NCBI RefSeq assembly: GCF_031344055.1
Contig: NZ_JADBEN010000001.1
DNA: 64,000 nucleotides
Source of the DNA: Methylobacillus flagellatus_A
Lineage (GTDB): Bacteria; Pseudomonadota; Gammaproteobacteria; Burkholderiales; Methylophilaceae
Strand: one strand, 5' to 3'
Shown: in pieces, positions 49,193-58,429 of the stretch
Layout of the letters: each line of letters begins with the position of its first letter
Numbering within the stretch: position 1 is the stretch's first letter
Notes under the pieces: generated by a model
What the model saw: the letters and a program-made list of their open reading frames with translations, nothing else
The model's database searches: none
Told to the model about the DNA's origin: nothing
Made by a program: the position numbers and the translations under genes

Positions 49193-50425
49193 ATGACCCA
49201 ACAACTTTCCCTGCCAAAAGACAAGATCCGCTTTTTGCTGCTTGAAGGCGTGCACCAGAACGCGGTCGATGTGTTGAACGCCGCGGGTTACCGCAACATC
49301 GATTACCGTAAGACCGCGCTGGACGAAGACGCGCTGATCGAGGCGATCAAGGATGTGCATTTCCTTGGCATTCGTTCCCGCACCCAGGTCACCAGCCGCG
49401 TGCTGGATGCCGCCAACAAGCTTACTGCCATCGGCTGCTTCTGCATCGGCACCAACCAAGTGGACCTAGACGGCGCGCTGGAGCGCGGCATCCCGGTATT
49501 CAACGCGCCTTATTCCAATACCCGCTCGGTGGCGGAACTGGTGCTGGCGCAGACCATCCTGCTGCTGCGCGGCATTCCCGAGAAGAATGCGTTGGTGCAT
49601 AAGGGCGGCTGGACCAAGTCGGCAGAAGGTTCGTTCGAGGCGCGCGGCAAGACATTGGGCATCGTGGGATACGGTTCCATCGGTTCGCAATTGTCCGTGC
49701 TGGCAGAAAGCCTGGGCATGAAGGTGATCTACTTTGACGTGATCGCCAAGCTGCCGTTGGGCAACGCGCGCCAGGTCGGCACGATGGAAGAGCTGCTGTC
49801 GCAGGCGGATGTCGTCTCCCTGCACGTGCCGGAACTGCCTTCCACCATGAACATGATGCGCGCCGAGCAGTTCGCGCAGATGAAGAAGGGCGGCATCTTC
49901 ATCAATGCGGCCCGCGGTACCTGCGTGGATATCGACGCGTTGGCAACGGTGATCGAATCCAAACACTTGGCAGGGGCGGCGATTGACGTGTTTCCCGTTG
50001 AGCCCAAGAGCAATGACGAAGAGTTCCTCTCCCCGCTGCGTCCGTTCGAGAACGTCATCCTCACCCCGCATATCGGCGGCTCGACCCAGGAAGCGCAAGC
50101 CAATATTGGCATCGAGGTCGGCGAGAAATTCGTGCGTTATTCCGACGCTGGCTCCACGATTACGGCCGTTAACTTCCCCGAAGTCTCCATCCCGCAACAG
50201 CCGGGCACCCATCGCCTGTTGCACATCCATCGCAACGTGCCGGGCGTGCTGTCGGCCGTGAACAGCCTGTTCGCGCGCAATAACATCAACATCGCGGCGC
50301 AGAGCATGATGACCAAGGGCGATATCGGCTACATGATCATGGATGTGGAAGCTTCGGCTTCCGATGCGGCGATTGAGGCGTTGCAGACGGTTGAGGGGAC
50401 ATTGCGAACTCGTGTGCTCTATTAA
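49193..50425 (+). CDS. serA: D-3-phosphoglycerate dehydrogenase
   Basis: SerA starts serine synthesis from 3-phosphoglycerate with NAD+. The 410-residue length equals the E. coli type. The Rossmann motif GIVGYGSIG is near 158-166, the catalytic His is in TPHIGGSTQEAQ near 287, and a C-terminal ACT domain (about 335-410) gives serine feedback. In serine- or RuMP-type methylotrophs it feeds amino-acid synthesis. CCGGAG precedes the ATG. It is divergent from the FAD dehydrogenase gene. Confidence 0.95.
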   Translation: MTQQLSLPKDKIRFLLLEGVHQNAVDVLNAAGYRNIDYRKTALDEDALIEAIKDVHFLGIRSRTQVTSRVLDAANKLTAIGCFCIGTNQVDLDGALERGIPVFNAPYSNTRSVAELVLAQTILLLRGIPEKNALVHKGGWTKSAEGSFEARGKTLGIVGYGSIGSQLSVLAESLGMKVIYFDVIAKLPLGNARQVGTMEELLSQADVVSLHVPELPSTMNMMRAEQFAQMKKGGIFINAARGTCVDIDALATVIESKHLAGAAIDVFPVEPKSNDEEFLSPLRPFENVILTPHIGGSTQEAQANIGIEVGEKFVRYSDAGSTITAVNFPEVSIPQQPGTHRLLHIHRNVPGVLSAVNSLFARNNINIAAQSMMTKGDIGYMIMDVEASASDAAIEALQTVEGTLRTRVLY

Positions 50426-50465
50426 GCTGTGAAACAGCGCGCTTGAAGCGTGCAGGCACTTTGCG

Positions 50466-50492
50466 AACCCTTGGCTTTTGCCAGGGGTTTGT
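50466..50492 (+). terminator. Terminator after serA
   Basis: AACCCTTGGC-TTTT-GCCAGGGGTT (one mismatch in the stem) is followed by TGTTGTTT, 40 bp after the stop codon. Confidence 0.7.
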
Positions 50493-50538
50493 TGTTTATG
50501 GGGTTTTAGCTTGTTGTTCAGTGGAGTGCGCACCTCTT

Positions 50539-51185
50539 AAAACCAAGGGCGAGCGCAGCGAAGTCAAGTTGCTTTTGATTTTGGTTTCCCCGTCTGGCTG
50601 CGCCGAGTAGCGGAAATCTGGCTGGAAAAAGAGCTTGCGTCTGTCTGAGCGATAGCGAGTTCAGCAAGCTCCCAGACAGATTGAGCAACGCAGGGGACCG
50701 GGAGCTTGCTCCCGGCGCAGACTCCGGGGTCGCCTTTGCTTTGGTTACTTTTATTTGGCGAAGCAAATGAAAGTAACTCGCTGACAAGCGAAAGGCAACG
50801 GGTCAAGGTCTGCAACAGTGCTCAAGACCATTGTTCCTTCAACAACCCAAATCCAATCCCATCAAGCTCAACGATTTTCCGTCTTCATCAATACTGCGAT
50901 TGGCGAGAGGATGGGTTTCGCCCCGCCGGGCGAGTATCTTTCTTTTGTTTCGCCAAAAGAAAGATACGAAAGAAAAGGCGACCCGATTGTCTGCGTCCCT
51001 ACACTACGTTCCGGGCAACCTGCGTTGCTCGCTTTTAATGGGGACTGGCTGAACTCGCTGCGCTCAGACAGACGCCAGTCCTGTTTCCATTAAAAGCTGC
51101 GCTACTCGGCGCAGCCAGACGGGGAATTCAAACCCAACGTCAAAAGCAACAGCGACTTGGCTTCGCTACGCTCGCCCTTGGTTTT
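50539..51185. repeat. 647-bp composite inverted repeat, non-coding
   Basis: The ends are complementary (AAAACCAAGGGCGAGCG at both, reading inwards). Matching inner blocks include GTCTGGCTGCGCCGAGTAGCG near 50596-50615 and its complement near 51098-51118. A GGTCGCCTTT...GGCGAA block near 50732-50762 matches one near 50950-50990. The region thus consists of two related arms of about 250 bp facing each other around a central 140 bp. It has stops in all frames and no gene. It fills the gap between serA and the ETF-QO gene. Confidence 0.65.
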
Positions 51186-51194
51186 GTTGTTTAT

Positions 51195-52844
51195 TTACAT
51201 GCTGACGTAATTCGGCCCGCCGCCGCCTTCCGGCGTGCGCCAGTTGATGTTCTGCAACGGGTCCTTGATATCGCAGGTCTTGCAGTGGATGCAATTGGAC
51301 GCATTGATCTGCAATCTCGGGTTGCCCTCGTTGGTGACGATTTCATAGACCCCGGCCGGGCAATAGCGCTGTTCTGGCGCGTCGTACTGCGGCAGGTTGA
51401 TGTCGACCGGGATGCTCTGGTCGCGCAGCACCAGGTGGCAGGGCTGGTCTTCCTCATGCATGACGTTGGTGAGGTAGACCGATGAGAGTTTGTCGAAGCT
51501 CACCACGCCGTCAGGCTTGGGATAGGCGATTTTGGGGCTGGTGGCTGCGGGCTTCAGGGTTTCATGGTCGGCCTTGCCGTGTTTGAGCGTCCATGGCGTG
51601 GTGATGCCGAACGAGGCCAGCCACATTTCCATTCCGCCGTAAATGCTGCCCAAGATGTTGCCGAAGCGCGAGAGGGCGGGCTTGACGTTGCGCACAGCCT
51701 GCAGGTCTTTCCATATCCACGAGTTGCGGACTTTTTCCGGGTAGTTTTCCAGCGTGGCGCCGAATGTTTCCTGCGCCAAGGCGTCCACCACGGCTTCTGC
51801 CGCGAGCATGCCCGACTTCATGGCATTGTGCGAACCCTTGATGCGCGGCACGTTCATGAAACCGGCGGTGCAGCCGATCAGCAAGCCGCCGGGGAAGGCC
51901 AGGCGAGGGATGGATTGCAGGCCGCCTTCGGTCAGCGCGCGGGCGCCGTAGCTCAGGCGCTTGCCGCCTTCCAGCAGCGGGCGGATGGCGGGGTGGGTCT
52001 TGAAGCGCTGGAATTCGTCGAACGGGCTCAGGTGCGGGTTGCTGTAGTTGAGGTGCACCACGAATCCGATGGCTACGGTGTTTTCCTTGAGGTGGTAGAT
52101 GAAGGAGCCGCCGCCCGTGCTGTTGTCCAGCGGCCAGCCTTGCGAGTGCATCACCAGGCCGGGCTTGGATTTCTCCGGCTCGATCTGCCAGGTTTCCTTG
52201 AAGCCGATGCCGAACTTCTGCGGTTCGGACAGGGCGCGCAACTGGAAATGCTCAGTGAGGTCCTTGGTGAGCGAGCCGCGCGCGCCTTCGGCAAACAGGG
52301 TGTAGTGCGCGCGCAGTTCCATGCCCAGCGCAAAGCCCGGCTTCTCGTTGCCTTCCTTGTCACGGCCCATGTCGCCGGTGATGACGCCCTGCACCACGCC
52401 GGCTTCGTCGTAGATCACCTCGGCAGCGCTGAATCCGGGGTAGATTTCCACGCCCAGCGCTTCGGCCTGCTCGCCCAGCCAGCGGCAGACGTCGCCCAGG
52501 CTGACGATGTAGTTGCCGTGGTTGTTCATGAGCGGCGGCATAAGCTTGGTTGGGATGTTGAAGCTTTTTTCCTTGCCCAATACCAGGAAATGGTCGTCAG
52601 TGACGGGGGTATGGAGCGGGGCGCCTTTTTCCTTCCAGTCGGGAATCAATTCATTGAGGGCGATCGGGTCGATCACGGCGCCCGAGAGGATATGCGCGCC
52701 TACCTCGGCACCTTTTTCCAGCACGCAGACGTTGATTTCGCGTTCCTGCTCCAGCGCCAGTTGCTTGATGCGGATCGCGGCGGAAAGCCCGGACGGGCCC
52801 GCGCCGACGATCAGTACGTCATAATTCATTACATCGCGTTGCAT
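51195..52844 (-). CDS. Electron-transfer flavoprotein-ubiquinone oxidoreductase
   Basis: ETF-QO takes electrons from reduced ETF into ubiquinone at the inner membrane. The 549-residue protein has the FAD motif VGAGPSGLSAAI near 13-24, a ubiquinone-binding central region and a C-terminal 4Fe-4S domain with CPAGVYEI and SNCIHCKTCDIKDP. The upstream ATG (52844) is kept because the MQRDVMNYDV start resembles that of relatives; an ATG five codons in is possible. etfBA lie 1 kb upstream on the other strand. Confidence 0.95.
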   Translation of the reverse strand: MQRDVMNYDVLIVGAGPSGLSAAIRIKQLALEQEREINVCVLEKGAEVGAHILSGAVIDPIALNELIPDWKEKGAPLHTPVTDDHFLVLGKEKSFNIPTKLMPPLMNNHGNYIVSLGDVCRWLGEQAEALGVEIYPGFSAAEVIYDEAGVVQGVITGDMGRDKEGNEKPGFALGMELRAHYTLFAEGARGSLTKDLTEHFQLRALSEPQKFGIGFKETWQIEPEKSKPGLVMHSQGWPLDNSTGGGSFIYHLKENTVAIGFVVHLNYSNPHLSPFDEFQRFKTHPAIRPLLEGGKRLSYGARALTEGGLQSIPRLAFPGGLLIGCTAGFMNVPRIKGSHNAMKSGMLAAEAVVDALAQETFGATLENYPEKVRNSWIWKDLQAVRNVKPALSRFGNILGSIYGGMEMWLASFGITTPWTLKHGKADHETLKPAATSPKIAYPKPDGVVSFDKLSSVYLTNVMHEEDQPCHLVLRDQSIPVDINLPQYDAPEQRYCPAGVYEIVTNEGNPRLQINASNCIHCKTCDIKDPLQNINWRTPEGGGGPNYVSM

Positions 52845-52854
52845 GCTAAAACTT

Positions 52855-53781
52855 TCATGGAATATACGGTATGTTGATTTCGTCGCTGCGCCGCACGTCG
52901 CGGGTCAGCAGCCGACAATGGTTGAGGAATTCGCGCACGGCGGCGGTCTGGTATTTCTTCTTGTGCCAGACGAACATGAACTGGCGTTTCAGGTCGAGCT
53001 CGGGCGTCGCCAGCGCTACCAGGTTGCCGCGCGCGATATCGTCCTTGAGCGCGAGGCGGGAAATGCAGCCCAGGCCGATGCCGGATTCCACGGCGCGCTT
53101 GATGGCCTCGGTATGCTCCAGCACCATGCGCACGTGCAGGCGGCTGTGATGGTGGCGCAAGGCGTAGTCGAACGTCTCGCGTGTGCCCGAGCCTTGCTCG
53201 CGCAACACCCAGCTTTCGGCAAGAATGGCCTCCAGGCTGGCGCTGCTCTGTTTGGCGAGAGGGTGCTGCGGCGAGCAGAATACGGTCAGCTCGTCTTCGA
53301 TCCACGGTTCGACCTGCAGGTCGGGGTGGTGGCAATTGCCTTCGATCAGGCCGAGGTCGAGATCGTACATCGCCACCTGCTGCATGATGGAGTTGGTGTT
53401 CTGCACATGCAATTGCACTTGGCAATCCCGGTGCTGCTTCATGAACGAGCCGATCAGCAGGGTGGCGAGGTAGTTGCCTATCGTCAGCGTGGCGCCGACT
53501 TTTAGCAAGCCAAAGGCGGATTTTCCCTGTAAAATGCTCTCTATTTCAGCGGCGCGGTCCAGCACGGCGGCTGCCATTGGCAGCAGGCTACGGCCTAGTT
53601 CGTTGAGTTTCAGCACTTTACCCATGCGGTCAAACAGTTTGCAGTCAAACTGTCGTTCCAGTTCGGCAAGTGCAGTACTGGCGGCGGATTGCGACAATGA
53701 CAAATCCTCGGCCGCTCGTGACACATTCTCCAGGCGTGCAATGGCAACGAATACTTCGAGTTGTCGTAAGGTGTGCTTCAC
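52855..53781 (-). CDS. LysR-family transcriptional regulator
   Basis: The 308-residue protein has the LysR helix-turn-helix in residues 1-60 (LRQLEVFVAIARLENVSRAA then LSQSAASTALAELE) and a periplasmic-binding-like effector domain with LTIGNYLAT and GIGLGCISRLAL. It lies 10 bp before the ETF-QO gene on the same strand and is divergent from etfBA, so it probably controls the ETF genes. The effector is unknown. Confidence 0.93.
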   Translation of the reverse strand: MKHTLRQLEVFVAIARLENVSRAAEDLSLSQSAASTALAELERQFDCKLFDRMGKVLKLNELGRSLLPMAAAVLDRAAEIESILQGKSAFGLLKVGATLTIGNYLATLLIGSFMKQHRDCQVQLHVQNTNSIMQQVAMYDLDLGLIEGNCHHPDLQVEPWIEDELTVFCSPQHPLAKQSSASLEAILAESWVLREQGSGTRETFDYALRHHHSRLHVRMVLEHTEAIKRAVESGIGLGCISRLALKDDIARGNLVALATPELDLKRQFMFVWHKKKYQTAAVREFLNHCRLLTRDVRRSDEINIPYIP

Positions 53782-53782
53782 C

Positions 53783-53797
53783 TGAGAATGATTCTCA
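53783..53797. promoter_or_regulatory. Fur-box-like 7-1-7 palindrome
   Basis: TGAGAATGATTCTCA is a perfect 7-1-7 palindrome that fits the Fur consensus TGANAATNATTNTCA. It begins 2 bp upstream of the LysR start codon and 98 bp before etfB. Downstream (53801-53832) GTGATA recurs three times. Confidence 0.5.
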
Positions 53798-53894
53798 TAT
53801 CGATGTGATAGATATGTGATATAGTGATAATTGATTTAACAGATATTTTACCGCTGATTAAAATGTGCGGCAAATGATGGAGTGGGATCACAAT

Positions 53895-54641
53895 ATGAAA
53901 GTCTTAGTTGCTGTAAAGCATGTGGTGGATTACAACATCAAGCCCCGCGTGAAGCAGGATGGCTCCGATGTCGATATCGCCGGCGTCAAGATGGGCATTA
54001 ACCCGTTCGACGAAATCGCCGTGGAAGAAGCGGTGCGCCTGAAGGAGCGCGGCATTGCGACCGAAGTGGTGGCCGTGACCATCGGCAAGGCCAACAGTCA
54101 GGATACCCTGCGGCATGCATTGGCGATGGGGGCCGACCGGGTGGTGCTGGTCGAGACCGACGCCGACCTGCAGCCATTGGGCGTCGCCAAGCTGCTCAAG
54201 GCCGTGGTGGAGCGCGAACAGCCGCGCCTCATCATCCTCGGCAAGCAGGCCATCGACGACGACCTGGGCCAGACCGGCCAGATGCTCGCCGCATTGATTA
54301 ACGCAGGCCAGGGCACATTTGCTTCCGTGATCGAGGTCAAGGGCGATGAAATCGAAGTCACGCGCGAAATCGACGGCGGCACCGACGTGGTGGCGCTCAA
54401 GCTGCCTGCGGTAGTCACCACCGACCTGCGCTTGAACGAGCCGCGCTTCATCAAGCTACCCGCGATGATGATGGCGAAGAAAAAGCCGATCGACAACATC
54501 AAGGCGGCCGACCTCGGCATCGATATCGCCCCGCGCCTCAAGCAACTCAAGGTTGCCGACCCTGAGCCGCGCAAGCCCGGCATCAAGGTGGCGAATGTGG
54601 CTGAACTCGTTGAAAACCTACGTCTTGCGGAAGTCCTGTAA
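53895..54641 (+). CDS. etfB: Electron-transfer flavoprotein beta subunit
   Basis: EtfB (248 residues) binds AMP and pairs with EtfA. It starts MKVLVAVKHVVDYN, and contains the family segment around IDGGTDVVALKLPAVVTTDLRLNEPR near 174-199. The ATG at 53895 is chosen over a longer frame starting at 53865. It overlaps etfA by one base (TAATG). The ETF shuttles electrons from dehydrogenases to ETF-QO. Confidence 0.96.
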   Translation: MKVLVAVKHVVDYNIKPRVKQDGSDVDIAGVKMGINPFDEIAVEEAVRLKERGIATEVVAVTIGKANSQDTLRHALAMGADRVVLVETDADLQPLGVAKLLKAVVEREQPRLIILGKQAIDDDLGQTGQMLAALINAGQGTFASVIEVKGDEIEVTREIDGGTDVVALKLPAVVTTDLRLNEPRFIKLPAMMMAKKKPIDNIKAADLGIDIAPRLKQLKVADPEPRKPGIKVANVAELVENLRLAEVL

Positions 54642-55570
54642 TGAGCATCCTGATTCTGGCCGAACACGACGGCAAACATATCAAGCAATCCACCCGCCAG
54701 GCAGTCACCGCCGCTGGCGCATGGCAACTCCCGGTTCACGTTTTGGTCACCGGCTCCAATAGCGCAGTCCTGGCCAAGGAAGCCAGCGAAATCGCCGGCG
54801 TCGCCAAGGTGCTGCATGCAGATGCGGCGCATTTCGAGCATCCGCTGGCTGAAGACGTAGCCGCCTTGCTGGTGCAGTTGGGCGCTGACTATAAGGTCAT
54901 CCTTTCCGCGCATACCGCATTCAGCAAGAGCGTATTGCCGCGCGTTGCCGCTTTGCTTGACGTGGCGATGATTTCCGATGCTGTCAGCATTACCGCGCCG
55001 GCGACTTATGTGCGCCCGATCTACGCAGGCAACGTGCTTTCCACGGTTGAAAGCAGCGATGCCATCCAGGTGGTGACCATCCGCGCAACTTCCTTTGCCG
55101 CTGCTGCAAACGGCGCCAATGCGGAAGTGACGGCGGTGAATGCGCCCGTAAGTGCCGGCCTCAGCCGCTGGATCAAGGAGGACAAGACCGTGTCCGACCG
55201 TCCTGAACTGTCTTCCGCGCGCGTCGTGGTTTCCGGCGGCCGCAGCCTGGCCGAGCGCTTCAATGAACTGCTTGAGCCGTTGGCGCACCGCTTCGGCGGC
55301 GCATTGGGTGCGACCCGTGCCGCAGTCGATGCCGGTTTCGCCCCCAACGACATCCAGGTCGGGCAGACCGGCACCATCGTGGCGCCCGAACTGTATTTCG
55401 CAATCGGCATTTCCGGCGCGATGCAGCACTTAGCCGGCATGAAGGACAGCAAGATCATTGTCGCGATCAATCACGATCCCGATGCGCCTATCTTCCAGCA
55501 TGCGGATTACGGCCTGGTCGCCAACCTGTTTGACGCCGTGCCCGAGCTGACCGCCGCCTTGAGCAAGTAA
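54641..55570 (+). CDS. etfA: Electron-transfer flavoprotein alpha subunit
   Basis: EtfA (309 residues) carries the FAD site in its C-terminal half. The region VVSGGRSLAERFNE and the signature YFAIGISGAMQHLAGMKDSK with NHDPDAPIFQHADYGLV are present. Translation is coupled to etfB. It is followed by fpr after 29 bp. Confidence 0.96.
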   Translation: MSILILAEHDGKHIKQSTRQAVTAAGAWQLPVHVLVTGSNSAVLAKEASEIAGVAKVLHADAAHFEHPLAEDVAALLVQLGADYKVILSAHTAFSKSVLPRVAALLDVAMISDAVSITAPATYVRPIYAGNVLSTVESSDAIQVVTIRATSFAAAANGANAEVTAVNAPVSAGLSRWIKEDKTVSDRPELSSARVVVSGGRSLAERFNELLEPLAHRFGGALGATRAAVDAGFAPNDIQVGQTGTIVAPELYFAIGISGAMQHLAGMKDSKIIVAINHDPDAPIFQHADYGLVANLFDAVPELTAALSK

Positions 55571-55599
55571 CCAAAAATTTTAAAGAGAATCGAATATCA

Positions 55600-56376
55600 A
55601 TGAGCGCATTTAATTCCGAGAAAGTATTGAGCGTTAAGCACTGGAACGACAGCCTGTTCAGCTTTACCACCACCCGCAACGAATCCTTGCGTTTCGAGAA
55701 CGGCCAGTTCGTGATGATCGGCCTGCAGGTGGACGGCAAGCCGCTGATGCGCGCTTACAGTATCGCCAGCCCCAACTACGCGGAAAACCTCGAGTTCTTC
55801 AGTATCAAGGTGCCGAACGGCCCCCTGACTTCCCGCCTGCAGCACCTGAAGGTGGGCGATGAATTGCTGGTCAGCCGCAAGCCGACCGGCACGTTGCTGC
55901 TGTCCGACCTGAAGCCCGGCAAGCACCTTTACCTGCTCTCCACCGGCACTGGCCTGGCGCCGTTCATGTGCCTGATCCAGGACCCTGAAATCTACGAACG
56001 TTTCGAGAAAGTGATCCTGGTGCACGGCGTACGCCGCATCAACGACCTAGCTTACGAAGAGTTCATCACCAAGGAATTGCCGGAAAACGAATTCTTTGGC
56101 GAACAGGTCAAGAACCAGCTGATCTACTATCCCACCGTGACCCGCGAAGAGTTCCGCAACCAGGGCCGCCTGACCGATCTCATGGAAAACGGCAAGCTGT
56201 TCCAGGACATCGGCTTGCCGCCGCTCAACCCCGAGACCGACCGCGCCATGCTGTGCGGCAGCCCGCAAATGCTGGTCGATACCTGCAAGATTCTCGACGC
56301 TGCAGGGCTCAAGGTATCGGAGCGCATTGGAGATGTGGGCGATTACGTGATCGAGCGGGCGTTTGCCGAGAAGTAA
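55600..56376 (+). CDS. fpr: Ferredoxin/flavodoxin-NADP+ reductase
   Basis: The 258-residue flavoenzyme has the FAD motif RAYSIASPNY near 50-59, the NADP motif STGTGLAPFMCLIQDP and the bacterial subclass I C-terminus DYVIERAFAEK. It moves electrons between NADPH and ferredoxin or flavodoxin. AAAGAGAA precedes the ATG. It may share transcription with etfBA and ends in a strong terminator. Confidence 0.95.
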   Translation: MSAFNSEKVLSVKHWNDSLFSFTTTRNESLRFENGQFVMIGLQVDGKPLMRAYSIASPNYAENLEFFSIKVPNGPLTSRLQHLKVGDELLVSRKPTGTLLLSDLKPGKHLYLLSTGTGLAPFMCLIQDPEIYERFEKVILVHGVRRINDLAYEEFITKELPENEFFGEQVKNQLIYYPTVTREEFRNQGRLTDLMENGKLFQDIGLPPLNPETDRAMLCGSPQMLVDTCKILDAAGLKVSERIGDVGDYVIERAFAEK

Positions 56377-56414
56377 GTGCTTGATTTCAAGTCATTGACT
56401 TGAAGAGAAAAATG

Positions 56415-56446
56415 AAAGGCTTGATGTTTGTGCATCAAGCCTTTTT
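56415..56446 (+). terminator. Terminator after fpr
   Basis: A 12-bp stem built on AAAGGCTTGATG and CATCAAGCCTTT with a 6-nt loop is followed by TTG, 38 bp after the stop. The convergent ComB-like gene ends about 50 bp further on. Confidence 0.9.
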
Positions 56447-56494
56447 GTTTGGATATTTGTCGTGATCTCTAATTTATTTCTATGATGTGATTTA

Positions 56495-57235
56495 TTATTT
56501 AAATGGCGCTTGTTCCTGCATGTCAGCCTGGTAAACGCCATCAATCAAGAGGGGCGCTGTATCGTCGCTGTCAATTTCGCATGCCAGCATGATGTCAATC
56601 TGATGGCCTCTTTCCAGCAGCTCCTTGCCTGAACCGCAGCACCGAACAATGTCGATAAGCGACGAACTGGCTGCTCTCTCATACGCCCATACTGCCGCCC
56701 ATGCTTCGGGTGATTTGCTGCCGACAAGGTAGCGAATGATTGCGCCCGCTCCAATCAGGTCTTCGAGCGCGGGTCGAAGCGAGGTATCTGATTGCCATTG
56801 CTCGCCACAGGGGATGACCCCGATTCGGGGGCCATGCCTTGAAGCAGCCCTGGCTACTGCTTGGGCATTTCTCAGGCATCCCGCATAAGTCGGCACATTG
56901 CCAGTGGACAGGGAAACAGTGGCGCCGTTGGGACTGGGAAGGACGATGCGTTGTCCGGATTGCATGGCGACCAAGGAGGCAGGTGACAGTGAATACGACC
57001 CACTGCCTCGCGGTCCAGCCAGAACGGCTTGCTTTGCTTCAGCGAATGCAATGCGCGAATCGTCTTTCCACCTGTAGGGAAACACTATGCCGCCTTGATT
57101 TATAGCTACCGAAACTGCAGTGGTGAACGACAGTACATCCACGACGATTACAGCGTCGCAATACGGTGTCAATACCTCTGCGCCACGCACGCCCCACTCG
57201 CAACGGATATGATACTCACTTTGCGTAAACGTCAT
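56495..57235 (-). CDS. 2-phosphosulfolactate phosphatase (ComB) family protein
   Basis: The 246-residue protein has the ComB pattern: AVIVVDVLSFTTAVSVAI near 28-45, LPSPNGATVS near 99-108 and IPCGEQW near 141-147. ComB removes phosphate from 2-phosphosulfolactate in coenzyme M synthesis in archaea. In non-methanogenic bacteria its role is unknown and coenzyme M is unlikely here. It stands alone between fpr and the proline-rich gene. Confidence 0.85.
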   Translation of the reverse strand: MTFTQSEYHIRCEWGVRGAEVLTPYCDAVIVVDVLSFTTAVSVAINQGGIVFPYRWKDDSRIAFAEAKQAVLAGPRGSGSYSLSPASLVAMQSGQRIVLPSPNGATVSLSTGNVPTYAGCLRNAQAVARAASRHGPRIGVIPCGEQWQSDTSLRPALEDLIGAGAIIRYLVGSKSPEAWAAVWAYERAASSSLIDIVRCCGSGKELLERGHQIDIMLACEIDSDDTAPLLIDGVYQADMQEQAPFK

Positions 57236-57340
57236 GGTTGTCTTGTTATCTTGAAGAGAAGACAGCTATTTTGTGGCAGGTGGCTGGATAAAACAATGCG
57301 GTATGGCGGTGTTCCAGCCAAAGCATTGCCCATCTATCTA

Positions 57341-58399
57341 TCAAGGCACCGGATACCTAGGCGGTCCGGGCGGTGGCCTGCGGCGCTGCATGTCCAGGTA
57401 GCGCATGTCGCCATCGCCGAAGAATTCCTTGATCAGGAAGTCCTCCAGGCCGGCGCTGTCTTCCATGCGCGCGGACAATACCACCACGCGGCCCATCTGC
57501 CTTGATTCCCAGTTGAAGTCCCCTGAGTAGTGGCGGCGGATCAGTTCTATCATCTTGCGCACGGTGGCGCGCTGGATGTCTTCGCCCGCCTTGGCCTCGA
57601 TCTGGAATACCTCGCGCTTGGCGGTGCTGAAATCGTTGATCCAGCCGCGGAACTCGAAAGTGGAGGTGTAGTTGCTCATGCTGAGGATGCGGAAGACGCC
57701 GCTGGCACCTGACGACAGGTTTTTCTTGATAGTTTCATCGCGCTTTTCTTCATCAGACAGCGAGCGGCTGCCGGATTCGCGCTGGGCGCGCTGGTTTTCC
57801 ATCATCGCGGCATAGTTGTTGTCCGTGGCGCGGCGGTATTCGCGCATGGCGGCCATATAGGAAGACATGTCAGAATATTGCGAGGGGTCGGGCTCCTGCG
57901 GGCGCGGAGGCGCTGGCGTCGGGGCAGGCTGCGGCTCAGGTCGGGGAGCCGGTTTTTGCTCGGGCTGGGGCAGGGGCTTGCTCTTGCCGGTCACGACGGG
58001 AGGCGTGGGTTTGCTTTGCTTGGGCTGCCTGGGCGTGGGTTTGCTGGCGGCAGGCGGCGGAGGCGGGGGCGCAGCAGCTGGCGGCGGCGCCATTTCAGGT
58101 TGCGGTTTTTTCTCCGGCTGTGCCAGGCTTACGACCAGCTCTTTTTGCCCGCCATCCTGCTCGGACTCTTCCCCTTGGTCCATCGTCGGCATGATAAAAC
58201 CGAAGAACAGGATCAAGTGCAATATCAGGGAAAATATCAACGCATACAGCGTGCGGCGGCTGATGCGGAATTCGATGTATTGCTCCCGGTCGGCGGGCGA
58301 TTGCCAGGGGAGTTCGGAAGGGTCTGGCTGAGTGGGCGCCTTGCCGAAACGGCTCGCGATCAATGCATTGAGATGGCGAAACAGGCGCGGTGCAGCCAC
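57341..58399 (-). CDS. Proline-rich membrane-anchored protein beside ftsX
   Basis: The 352-residue protein has a cytosolic N-terminus with RTLYALIFSLILHLILFFGF as one helix (about 50-70). A proline/lysine-rich stretch of roughly 80 residues (about 100-175) and a C-terminal globular domain follow. The layout recalls TonB or TolA energy transducers. The C-terminus is not a typical TonB domain. It follows ftsX on the same strand by 30 bp. The link to division is suggested by position only. Confidence 0.7.
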   Translation of the reverse strand: MAAPRLFRHLNALIASRFGKAPTQPDPSELPWQSPADREQYIEFRISRRTLYALIFSLILHLILFFGFIMPTMDQGEESEQDGGQKELVVSLAQPEKKPQPEMAPPPAAAPPPPPPAASKPTPRQPKQSKPTPPVVTGKSKPLPQPEQKPAPRPEPQPAPTPAPPRPQEPDPSQYSDMSSYMAAMREYRRATDNNYAAMMENQRAQRESGSRSLSDEEKRDETIKKNLSSGASGVFRILSMSNYTSTFEFRGWINDFSTAKREVFQIEAKAGEDIQRATVRKMIELIRRHYSGDFNWESRQMGRVVVLSARMEDSAGLEDFLIKEFFGDGDMRYLDMQRRRPPPGPPRYPVP

Positions 58400-58429
58400 G
58401 GTAAATTCAGTCCGGGGTTCTTAGGTTGG

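Noticed and set aside
50706..51093. Several overlapping frames of 70-110 codons between serA and the ETF-QO gene
   Set aside because: They fall inside the composite inverted repeat, occur in several frames at once and share no features with proteins.
51564..52877. A plus-strand open frame of over 400 codons
   Set aside because: It is the antisense shadow of the ETF-QO gene and has no ribosome binding site or domain.
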